Source: Buxus sempervirens
Taxonomy: Eukaryota > Streptophyta > Magnoliopsida > Buxales > Buxaceae
Assembly: GCA_947561395.2 (NCBI GenBank)
Contig: OX387186.1
Coordinates: 44,535,220 to 44,599,219, forward strand
Direction of reading: 5' to 3'
DNA length: 64,000 bases
Under the pieces are notes generated by a model, which searched no databases, was not told where the DNA came from, and saw only the letters and a program-made list of their open reading frames with translations. Below are positions 1 through 11,000 of this stretch, piece after piece (the stretch's first letter is position 1; every line of letters begins with the position of its first letter). Both the position numbers and the translations under genes were made by a program.

Positions 1-1836
1 TCTATTTGAATGCTACTGCAATAAAATCATCAGCTTCCAAATACACAAAGTAACACTACGTTTCCAGAATCATCCCTTACAGAACCAAAAGATTCTATCC
101 AAGAGTGCACAAGCAAAGGACAAGGTATAAATCAGTCTCCAACAGATTCAAAGAAGCAAAACTAAAAAAGGATACTAATATTAATAAAAAATTTCTACAC
201 TAACGAATTTAAGAAAAATCCAAGATCCAACCAAGTAATTTGCAGATACTAAAACATACCTCCATTAAGCAGCCATGAAAGAAATAGATATCATCTTACA
301 AATAGATATGCATGTCAATTTGGTAAAATTCAGATAAACGTGTTATCTTTTCCCCATAGTTCAATCCATCATGCTTAAATTAGTTTTTCACTAGCAGACG
401 AAAATGCTACATGAATTTCAAGAATGCCCTTGTGAATGGATATTTACAGATTGTAAATTATTTACAGATGTTAAATCAATTGTGTACCTAAGTTCAGGAA
501 GGCATTTAATATTAAGATTCACTGACTATTTTTGTGAACAAGCAACAATTCATCATCAAGCCATTTCTGCATCCTAAAGAATCAATAACTAGGACACCAT
601 TACAGCTGTAATCCACATGTTCATACCTTTTCAATATTCTCCATCCTAACACCTTTAACTTCTGAAACCTGGGCCTTCACCTTTGCAAGCTTGCTTATTT
701 CCTCAGGATGATCAACGCAGTACAGAATATGCTCGTTAAGTTTTGACCTGTAATATATGGATGTTCCAGAAATAGATATTAATACAAGCCAAGAACACTC
801 TAGCATTACTGTTCATGTTTGATCTGTCTGAAATACCCGAATTCTTTGTTGAGACTGTTAGCAGTGGCTGTTGCAGCTTTTCCACCTCCGTATCTTGCAA
901 CAAATTCAACCTTTATACGCTCCAGGAAAGCTACTGGGACCTGTCTTCCCACTGATCCATCTGCAACTACACAATACGCTGCAATACCAAACAAAAGTAA
1001 ACAAAAATGAATAGTAATTTTATTATATAATACATATAAAAATGGTAGCAACTGAATTATCAGAAAAACTTCAACAAGTTTCTAAGTTCCAACAAAGACA
1101 ACAAATCCATCAAAAAGCTGATATGTCTCTACAGTAATTTCCTATGCTAGCTTAACTACTACTACTTAATAAGTTTGATCACCAAGATGAAAACCAGGCA
1201 ACGAAGACATTGCATGGATTTTCAGCAACCTCAGATGAAGAGCAGAAAATGGTAAAAAAATCAATTATCCATGATACATCAATCCTTATGGGCAAAACAT
1301 CAGAATAACAGTCATACTAGGGTGCCCTAGCAATGCAACAAGGCGACAGTAACTTCTACTTGTGTATCGCTTTGATCACTCATAGAACCCTCAGACAAAA
1401 GGCAAAGAGCAAATAACTCTTTAAGACTTTAGCTATCTAAAACGACAGTAGTCCATGTAAGATTCTGTCCAACAACAAAAATTTGTCATTTCAATTTTTC
1501 TACCTAAATTCCCTTTTAAAGGATTTAAATCAAGCCCGTTATTGAAGTAAATAAATATCCGCCATAAACAGTGATGAATTAGAAACTAAAGAAGGAAAGC
1601 CAGTGGAAACTTTTAAGCTCATTAAAAGGTTTTTGGTAAGTTATAACTAGTTTCTCAACAAAGAAACTCGTCTTGGATGTATAAACCAAACTCGGCTTCT
1701 TACAGAACTACCACAGGAACAACAACAAACATGATTCGCAGGATCATTAACCTGAAAAGAATTTCAAACAAAAAACTAGCAATTTAACAGATCTCGACCT
1801 CATCAAGCCGAACAAAAGCACAACAAGCAAACCAGA
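1..1836. repeat. Direct segmental duplication, copy 1 (partner 11513-13348)
   Basis: The sequence matches 11513-13348 in the same orientation with only scattered substitutions and one-base indels, at an offset of about 11512. Homology is already present at base 1, so the duplication continues beyond the left edge. On the right it stops abruptly near 1836, where the partner continues towards VAMP exon 1 and this copy enters unrelated sequence. The break lies inside VAMP intron 1. The low divergence suggests a recent event; I did not compute an identity. Confidence 0.95.
627..978 (-). pseudogene. VAMP72-like gene fragment (exons 2 and 3), 5'-truncated copy
   Basis: Two exons are recognisable at 837-978 and 627-747, with splice borders like those of the complete gene at 12349-12490 and 12139-12259. 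They encode the end of the longin domain ([10 protein letters not shown]) and the first part of the R-SNARE helix ([17 protein letters not shown]). Exon 1 and the promoter are missing because the duplication ends in intron 1. Exons 4 and 5, if present, lie left of the window. Differences from the intact copy fall at conserved positions: D to V in the IKDEF stretch, MQ to IL before YCVDHP, and M to R before MENIEKV. Missing start plus changes at conserved sites point to a pseudogene. An alternative upstream promoter cannot be excluded, but none is evident between 1836 and 2100. Confidence 0.85.
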
Positions 1837-2192
1837 GAGATTTCTTCCCCAAAATAAAAAACACGATGAAAGAGGAGAAATTGCACAAGAAATTTAAACT
1901 GCAAGGGAAGTATTCTTGCAGCCCATAACCCAGAATCAAAAAACGGATGAAACAACGCGTGATCAACAGAAAAAAAGAGTTGAACGACCAAGCTCACGCG
2001 CGAATTCTTGCAGCCAACGTCATCCTGTGTGTCAAAACCTTGTAATGTTCGGTGCTGGTCATGTGATGGCCATGTGAAGCTATTACTACGCAACCGCCTT
2101 CTTATTTTATCTTCTCGATAAAACTAAACCTAACTCTCTTCAAGTTTCTCACAACTACTTTTTTTTTTGTTTTTTTAATAAAAAGGTTTCTC

Positions 2193-2664
2193 GCAACTAC
2201 AAATACCCCTCTTTAAGTTTCTGAAATAACTTTAATCTCCGGAAACCAATGTTAACAAAAGCAATAATTTGACCATTTTATCCCCTTATTAATTTTAATT
2301 TAAAATAATAAAAGTATAAATTTTAAATTAAACATGTTCGCTAAATTAATTATTATTTTTAAGTCTTAGAAAAATCATTTATCCGTCCCAAAAAAAATTT
2401 TTCAGAACCTGAGACATTCTATACTTAAATAAGGGAAAGAGTAAAAAATAACACCCTACCTAACCAGAAGTCTTTTGAGAAGAAGAACAAAACCTTACGG
2501 ATTGAGCCTCAAGCGAACAATATCTCGCTGGATTGGGTTGTTACATCACACCCCTAACATCAATATTATTATAACACCATTGGATTCTGGGACCAAAGGA
2601 AATGCATTCTAAGAAAAGAGGGTAGTTATCATTTCAGAAACCTAAAAAGATGTATTTGCAGTTG
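2193..2664. mobile_element. MITE-like inverted-repeat element (family A)
   Basis: The left end, from GCAACTACAAATACC through GTTTCTGAAATAAC, returns as an imperfect inverted repeat of about 40 bp at the right end near 2626-2664. The interior is AT-rich and has no coding potential. Internal phrases (GTTTCTGAAATAAC, 'aatttgaccattttg') recur in the elements at 3097-3527 and 14890-15270, so the three look like one broad family. The ends are approximate and I did not identify a target duplication. Confidence 0.55.
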
Positions 2665-2770
2665 TCAAAAGGCAAGTAATTTTTTTTTAATTAAGTGAAA
2701 GGAAAAGTGGGGGTGTGTCAATTAATTAAGTGGAAGGAAAACCCTGTTCTATAGTTCCCTTAATATCAGA

Positions 2771-2942
2771 CTAGGGGGCTACACGCGCTACGCGTGTAGA
2801 AACGTGGGCCCACTTAGATAAACAATCCAAGTTAAAAATAGTGAGGGATTGTTTTATTTGGGGAGGACAATGTTTGAAAAAAGAAAGGGGGTCAGAATCT
2901 AGAGGGAATATTCCCCCATCTTCTCTTTATTAATAGTATAGA
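2771..2942 (-). mobile_element. Short non-autonomous Helitron
   Basis: Read on the minus strand, the element begins with TCTATACTATTAATAAAG directly after an A and ends in CTAG directly before a T, the A|T target expected for Helitrons. A perfect 10-bp hairpin (GCTACACGCG, loop CTA, CGCGTGTAGC; 2778-2800) lies a few bases before the CTAG end. At 172 bp it carries no genes and must depend on an autonomous relative. The 5' TC, subterminal hairpin, 3' CTRR and A/T flanks are all present. Confidence 0.8.
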
Positions 2943-3096
2943 TATAGATAAATAGATTCAACAACAGGATAAAAATCCTATCCCATATCTTTTGCAACGA
3001 AAATCCCATTACAGCACGACTACGATTGGACTTGAATATTAAGCAAATTTAATTAAAATTCAATATATGAGGCTAGTTGAATTCTTTTAAATTAAA

Positions 3097-3527
3097 CGGT
3101 AAATTACACTTACCTCTCTTGAGGTATGCTATAATTACACCTACCTCCCTTGAGGTTTCTGAAATAACACTTTCCCCCCTTGAGATTTGTGTATGAGCCA
3201 AAATAACACTTTTTCATTGAAGTTTCCGTCAAAACAGTAGTGATAGTTAGTAAAATAATTTAAACTGGACAAGATTACCCCTTCATAAAGTTTAGAACAA
3301 AAATTTTAATGGCCTAAGGTATAACTATCATTTAACTTAAATGAGGGTAATCTTGTCAAGTTCAAATTATTTTATTAACTATTATTACTGTTTTGATGGA
3401 AACTTCAATAAAATAGTATTATTTTGACCCATATACAAATCTCAAAAGGGAAAGTGTTATTTCAGAAACCTCAAAGAATATAAGTGTAATTATAGTATAC
3501 CTCGAGGGAGGTAAGTGTAATTTACCC
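3097..3527. mobile_element. Foldback MITE, Mutator-like, with 9-bp target duplication
   Basis: The 431-bp element is mostly two inverted repeats of roughly 200 bp. The left end (GGTAAATTACACTTACCTC) is mirrored at the right end (GAGGTAAGTGTAATTTACC). It is flanked on both sides by TAAATTAAA (3088-3096 and 3528-3536). A 9-bp duplication with long terminal inverted repeats is typical of Mutator-like elements. There is no coding capacity. The whole transcript could fold into a near-complete hairpin and so might be a small-RNA source. Confidence 0.85.
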
Positions 3528-3830
3528 TAAATTAAATTGACCAATTTACTTTGCTAGAATTTTCTCGCATTACAAAACCTTCCGAACTCCATAATCAAAT
3601 CTAATGGCATGTTGAGTTGACCGTTGACGCAGGGACTGAAATATTTTAGCTTTTAAAAAATCAGGAAAATAACAAATAATTAATTTGTTAGAAAATAAGT
3701 GAATGGCCCGTTTACTTAACATCGAAGGATCCGATTTGTTGGAAGGTTCAACTACCAGCTCGGCCCATTTAAGTCTAACAAATAATTAATTAATTTAGAT
3801 CTTACGCTGATAATTCCCAAAGAATCTGAC

Positions 3831-3882
3831 AAAGACAGGTCACCCGCAATTTTCGCCAAAGACAGGCCACCCGCAATTTCCG
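3831..3882. repeat. 27-bp tandem duplication
   Basis: AAAGACAGGTCACCCGCAAT and the following bases are repeated once with two substitutions. No function is seen. The surrounding 3528-4091 interval is otherwise AT-rich and holds no gene I can recognise. Confidence 0.8.
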
Positions 3883-4091
3883 TTACTCATATCATAGGGC
3901 TGCACGGCACGTGCATACTGCATGCATGTTGATAAAAAGATCAAGATATAAAAGAGATAAGAAATTATCGAAAAGTATTTTTTGAAAAATAAAAATGAAA
4001 TAGATAAAAAGGTTAGGAATAAAATATATTATTAAAGAATATCTTTTAGAAAGTGAAAAATGAAAAGGACAAAATTACCCATCTAAATGTA

Positions 4092-4521
4092 ATTGGTTTT
4101 TAATGGTGTTTTTGAACATAATTCAAATTTAGTCATCCAATTCTTCGTAATTGATAATCAGTGATTTTTTTTTTCAAATAATTGAGAACAAATATCATTT
4201 TACTATTCACAAAAATTTATTGCAAAAGTACCCTTAAAACTTATAAACCTTTTTAAATAATTGTAACAAAAAAATTGACAGGATCCATAGAATCTAAAAA
4301 GATTGAAATATTCTCATTGTGAATTGACAAGCGCTAGTGTTTTTGCAAGAAATCTCTAGCCAACCTTCCTGCAAGATATCTTATCCTTCCTTAACACTAA
4401 GCATGTTGGTAATAGATAGAAATGAAATGGTTACTCCAATGGGTATTTTTGGAAGAACGTCTCTGTGAACAATAAAATGACAAATCTGAATTATTTTTAA
4501 AAACCACCACTAAAAACCAAT
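4092..4521. mobile_element. MITE-like element (family B)
   Basis: The left end ATTGGTTTTTAATGGTGTTT is matched in inverted orientation by the right end, ending ACTAAAAACCAAT. The interior is AT-rich and non-coding, with words such as AATAATTGAGAA shared with the second copy at 13849-14165. I could not fix a target duplication. It is probably a non-autonomous DNA transposon. Confidence 0.6.
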
Positions 4522-5130
4522 CTCCCCAATACAAAATGACGTTAGAAGTTATTTTCAGAAAGAAGCTTTCCTAAAAACTTCATAGGAGACCAACTACCTA
4601 ACATACAACAACTTCAACTGACCTGTAAAGTCTTGCCGACTTATAAAGTCTCAGCCGAAGGCAACTTGTCTAACACACCGCCTTCTAAAACGCCCCCAAA
4701 AACCACTAGTTTCCAAAGAGTCATGGTTTTTAACGAGTTGAAATCGTCAGATTTCATACTCTTTTGAATGAGGGAGGAATTTTTGGCTCTGAAATTATAA
4801 GTGGTCACGATTACTAGAGCAATTTTCCCTCCATCTAATATTTGACGCAAGACTCGTGTGGGTGGCCTGATGGTTTGCACCATGCACAACCTCCGCTCTT
4901 GCCCTGCCCTCACTGCTTGAAAGGGAGAATATTTTCTTGCAGTATCATCTTTATCACATGAAAGTTTGTTACTAGTCTCAACAAATATACCTTTCCTGTG
5001 ACATATATATATGGCAAATCACATTTAGTTCCTAGCTTCTTCTAGATTCATACACAAAAATCACAGCATGTCGACAATAGCAAAAGCACAAAACTCCGAG
5101 CTTACAACAAATTCTTGTACGAATTAATGC
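4522..5130. other. Intergenic sequence downstream of the VAMP gene
   Basis: No gene is recognisable. A 90-codon open frame on the minus strand at 4641-4913 has no family resemblance I know and no supporting context. The last part should contain the 3' UTR of the minus-strand VAMP gene, whose stop codon is at 5131-5133. Confidence 0.5.
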
Positions 5131-7971
5131 TCACTTCCCACCACAATTGAACCCACGGCAAACAGAGAGGACTATGATTAAGATCAATGCAATCAGAATG
5201 CCCAGCACAATCAGCTTGATCTTCATGTTTTGAAACCACATTTTTCGGCGCATCTGTGTTCCTTTGTTCCTGAAATCTTGTGCCTGCAACAACATTATTT
5301 CCCAGCAAAATACGAACATTTGTAAGGGAAATGGTGTGTTAAGCCTTCCAAATCACATTTTGAAAATTCGAATAATGGATAAAAAGCATAGTTGTGAATC
5401 AATAGAGACGAGTAACCTGGTCATGGAGGGTCGCAGTCTTGTCCACCAAAAGCTCTATTTTTTCCCCCCGATCGAGAACCTGCACCAGAACAGCATAATA
5501 AACTACATCTGTCATTACATTGGCACATCCTGTTAAGTTAGAGTCAAAGACTACCCTTTAAACAACAGTCCTTTTCACTTGTATGCCTGACATCACTGAT
5601 GCAAGATTACTTGTAATATGACGTAACTAAAGTCACCAGAGCACAGAGAAAGAGCCAGAAAAAAAATTTGAAAGAATCACAAGGTCAGCATTGGCTCCAG
5701 TGTGTGCGTGTAGCAAGAGAGACAGATGTGTTGATGATATTACATATATTAACAGAAATTTATGTAACTCAAAATTAATCTCAAGAAAGTGTAATATAAT
5801 ATACACAAAGAACTCCAATTTCAGTAATAAGATCATACAGATAGCAATTTCTTCTTTTTACAATAACTGACAAAGATAAAGTAGAAGAAACAGTACAGTA
5901 CAGCTAGAAAGGAAACCACCCATGAGAAGTGGATGTATATGATACACCACAGACTTGTATTCCCTTGGAATCCTTGCTTGAAGCTATCCAAACAGCCACT
6001 GTTGCAATGTTATTGTCAATGGTTGCCGCTACCACCGTGGTTGCATCCTCAAATATATACATGTTCCTTGCTCTCTATACTACCATGGTATAGCATAACA
6101 GGTAGCATGATACATGCTTCTTCCCATCTGAAACCCCTGTCAACTGTACTCACAATGAATCATAGATTCCCCTTAACTTCCCCCACACGCACAAACCAAT
6201 CAACCCCCAAAACAAACCCCACCCAGCGCGGCGCCCCCCCCCCCCCAAAAAAAAAAAAAAAAAAAACTTACCAACAACCCCCCTTTCCTCCTCTTCCTCA
6301 AGCACAGTACACAAGCATTGGGTGGTAGTGCCCAAGTTTTCCTCTTCCACTGCAGATTACCAAAGTAATAATTTTACTGTGAAGGGCAGCTCATGCAAAA
6401 GCATTCACCCTCGGAGGTGCTGGGGCATTCCAAGGGGGCAGAACTGAGAAGGATGGTGAGCAAGACATATGGTCAACAGAAGATACAGGAAAAAGGATTT
6501 GGACATGAAAAGTCCTAAGGGATCAGTCAGGAATTAACTCGATATTCTTTGGATCCACCAAAAGCATACAAAGTTCCTCGAGATCTGTAGGATGAAAGTT
6601 CTCCATGGGAAGGTAGGTTCCAAGTATGATATGTATCTCATGGTTTCTTAACTCCATACATAAATTCCTCTAGGGTTATCATATTGATAACCCTGATTAT
6701 ACAGATTGTACAAGATATGATTCATATCTTCACTCCCTCACCCTATCTTATATCATATACCATTCCTACAGATGTTATACATATCTCTCTTCCTCCCATC
6801 CGGTATATAATACATATCTTCCTCCTCCTACTTCCAATATATGACACGTATCTCCCTTCATCCCTCCCGAGCAACTCATTTATTTTTCTTCCTTTTCCTC
6901 CTTTCCTCCTCCTTATGTTTATAGAGAAATATTTCAGTACATTCTTCTTCTTTTTTTCTTTGGAGATAAGAAAAAAAAAACAGCATAAGCAAAAAATAGG
7001 CTTTCCTTACAACTTCTTCCTCCTCTCCTTTCTTTTTTTGGCCCTTCATCCTTTTTTCGTCTCTTGAAAAGATAGATATGCATTTTTCTCCCCTTATTTT
7101 TTTTTCTTGAAAAAATAGATGTACATCATCTTTTTAAGTGGAATGATGAGGGAAATGTGGAGGCTCCGGATCTTTTGATCCACATGTTTAAATAAAATCC
7201 ACACTTGGAACAAGAATTTGTGCTCTAAGAAAAAAGTTTCCCACCCTTTCATAAGGATCCTGCAATTATGCTGTAAAAAAATACTTAAGGAAACACTAAA
7301 TGTGGCCCTTTCCCCGGGAAGCAATCATCCTAAACTTGTGATAACAGGCAATATACCAGTAGTGTCAGAGGTTCATCTTAAGTTTGAGGAACAAAAGAAG
7401 TGCATCAGGCAGAAGAGCAACCTTGTCAGGTTAAGACAAACAAAAAGGCAAAAGTGCACTCCATGGCGACAACAAAGACATATTGAAGGGAAACTATCTA
7501 AGATCATCTCTTTGAACCAAGACCAAGTTTCCCAAATAACTCAGGCTGTTTGTTAACATTTTTTTTTCTTCCCGAAAAAAACAATTCAAAACGAAAAAAA
7601 TTTCTAATTCTTTTTGTTATTTGGGAACAGGTGAATAGAAAACCCATTTGGAAACTATTCGTTAGAATCCACTATGGTTTTACAAAACAGCAAAAAATGC
7701 ATTTGATAAGTCTAATGATCATTGATCTAGACATTGTTGTGATCATAGTGGTGGTGCCAGCATGATTTTGGTGGTAGTGGTATTAGTCATAGTAGTGGCA
7801 ACAATTCTGGCAATGGTGTTACTGGTATGTTGGCAGTGGTAAATGAAGCCTTAAGTAATTAGATTAATCCATAAGAAAACGCCAACGGAAACTGGAAAAA
7901 CAATTCTTTTTGAAAGCCGACATTTTCAGCTTTTGAAAAACCAGGCTTCTTTTAGATTCCCGATCAACACC

Positions 7972-8007
<36 letters not shown>

Positions 8008-11000
8008 ACACAAAAATGAACTGTCATTGCCAATCACAAATTTTGTGTTTCTGTTTAAAAAACAGGAAAAACTGTTTTTAAAAGGTTAAAAAACAGCCAG
8101 CGATATATGCAGAAAAAGAGAACTCGGGCTTCTAACAACAACACCATCAACAGGGATTAAACAGAAGAACATATACTGTATGTTACAGGTCCAGAGATGA
8201 AACGTCAGAAATTAGAGAACACGTTCGGATCAAGAATATAATCCGCTATCTGGGTTCCCCAGCTTAACAAGCCCGAAAAAAGACCATGTAGAGCTCTTTT
8301 TTTGGTGGCTATATTGAGGCTCATTCTTCGGAGAGAATGTATAACAAAAAAAAAGGAACTAAATTATATCAATTATCACAACCAAAAACCAACACCAAAT
8401 TAATTTGATTACTTTGAACAATATAAAGAAAAACAAGATAAAAACCATTTCACAAGAAGTTCCTCCTTCCCACCAAGGTTGTGATTGTGATCCTCAAATG
8501 ATTATGATCCTCAAACACCAACAAGCCACAGCTATTTTATCAGACTGAATTTCACATGTTATATTTCTTGAATAAATTAGCAACCAGTGGATCCTAATCA
8601 CAAAAGATCTTAGTTGAAAGCTCTAAACTTCTTTCTTCGTGAGGAAAACACTCAAAACCATTTAAAGGACATGCTATGAAGTTCACCTAAAAATATATAT
8701 TAGGAACTACAAGTAAAATTTTACAATATCTTGCATAATTCTTTTTTATCTTCTTGTTAACAGAATATTACAATAAAAGTTAAAGCAGCCATGTTAGATG
8801 CCAATGAGGAGAGCTCCCTTAGGTCCACTTCACTATTATTATGAAGGAAAAGATAAGACTAAAGTGCTTCTGTCAGACCATAGATGATATTGAGTCTACA
8901 TAAATCAAGGAAACTGAAACTGCAGACCGAAATTTTATTTTGGCATTCTAAAACTTTGCTCAGAACACAAGAGAAGAAAGATTCACTGTTTATGGGAGAG
9001 AACTCCCAGATGACACAGAAAGCAAGCAAAGAGATGAAGTAATCTACCTCCATGCTGGCATCCAAATCCATCATTCATGTCTTCCCAAAATCATCCACAA
9101 TATATTTACCAAAGGCAATGCCGCAATGGCATTCAGCATTCTGCCGGAAAGTGAATATCGCATGTCAAAGCCACAATGACTCAAGTGGAAGGCCCTCCAA
9201 GATGACATAGAAAGCAAGCAAAGTGAAGTAATCTACCTCCACGCAGTTATCCAAATCCATCAATTATGCATTATCAAAATCATTCACAACATATTTACCT
9301 AAGGCAACTGCATTCAGCATCCCATCAGAAAGTGAATATCTCATGACAAAGCCACAATGATATTAAGTGGATACCTTCCCCTAAACAACATTTCACATTT
9401 TGATTTTGCCCGAATACAAAGCATGTACAGAGTGCTTCGTTAGAAACTCTCAATATGCATAAAGTATGATCAATGTTATTGATACTTATTATAAAAACTG
9501 GTTGTTTGATACTTACTGTAAACATTGGTTGTTTGGTAGAAAAAAACTGAAACTACTATTCTTTCACCCTTTCTTCTTCCCTAACCACAAGTCATTTTAG
9601 AAATCCCTTAAACCAATTGAAATTATACTAAAAACTGACTTGGGCACTACTGATTCAAAAGCAATGGAGAGATCGTAGTTCCCAATGCATGAAAGGATGC
9701 AAGTGGCAACTCTGGTCCTCTTCCTTAAAAACAGTGTAGAAGTAGCCAATGCATGAGATGGTGCCTTTTTTCAGATCATCTAACCACTTCTTCCTGTATC
9801 AAAGAACCTGTAGTCATTCATTCACATGAAACTTCCAAGATATAACTAGGCTTCAACTGTTAGGTATCTAATATTTTCCAATGAGCATATCTTGCTTTCA
9901 TCTCTCTTTTCCAGAAATCAGCAACATCCAGTGGCTGCTAATTTCTCAATTCTTCTCATCATTTATGTCAAAAGTGTATCTTTCATAAAAACAACAAACT
10001 AAGACTTTGGCTAGATTCAAAAAATAGAATAGCAACCATTGGATCATTGAAGCTGTTGTGTGATGGCCATCTATGGTACAATTTGGTATTATCTTACTAG
10101 TAAGTGCAGCATAATTTGCATTTTATCCAACAAGACACTGATGGCTGAAGGTTTAAAATAAGACTTGTGGAACTTAGATTGTTCTATCAAAAAATCTGTC
10201 ATACGCTGCAATGGAAGATTTTTCCTTTTTCCTGAGGCAAATGTTGGGCTCATATGTGAGATACCCAAAGCAGTCAACAGGTACATGCTGGCTAGTATGG
10301 TCAAAATTAGAATTTACTAGCTGATCCAAAGTGATTGCCAAATTTAGTTGATCAAACCCTGAAATCCTGGCCATGTTCAATACTAGTTCGAACCAATGCC
10401 ATCTCATACTTAAAACCATGCAAATCATCATTTCAAATTCCAAATAATGGGGCTCAGATGATGAAAAAATTATTAGAAATGTTATAGGTTGAGGATATCC
10501 TGCATGGCTCATATAAGTCCTTTGTCAAGGGCATTTTTGTCTCTTCAATTTCTATAAACAGGATTATCATTACTAAACAAGACTGAGATATATAATATCA
10601 TATAATTAAGGCAGTACGACATCCAGCTCATTAAGTGGATTTATCCCCAAATTGTTTCATCTCCTATATTTTCCTATCTTCCTTTCCTTTTATGTACCAA
10701 GATATTCAACAAGGTTTGCAACATATGTACTCTAGTTAGATGATTGTTGTTTGGGTTTCGAATTGACTCTTTCCTCTCAAAATAAGTTACATCAATATAA
10801 GGATGTCAGTTAACACAGTCTCATCTGTTATTTCCAGAAATTATGATGCTATATTACACGTGGATAGACATAATCATTCTCTAGAAATACATGACAACCA
10901 AGACGAATGAGAATAACTATCATGATGTTTATTGGAGGGAAAAGTAGACTAAGATGGGGTTTACAATCAAACATACGAGGTCCTACCCATGACAAGTGAG

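Noticed and set aside
1803..2093. Minus-strand open frame of 96 codons abutting the truncated VAMP copy, as a replacement first exon
   Set aside because: No longin-like residues and no donor joining it in frame to exon 2; it spans the duplication break and looks like chance.
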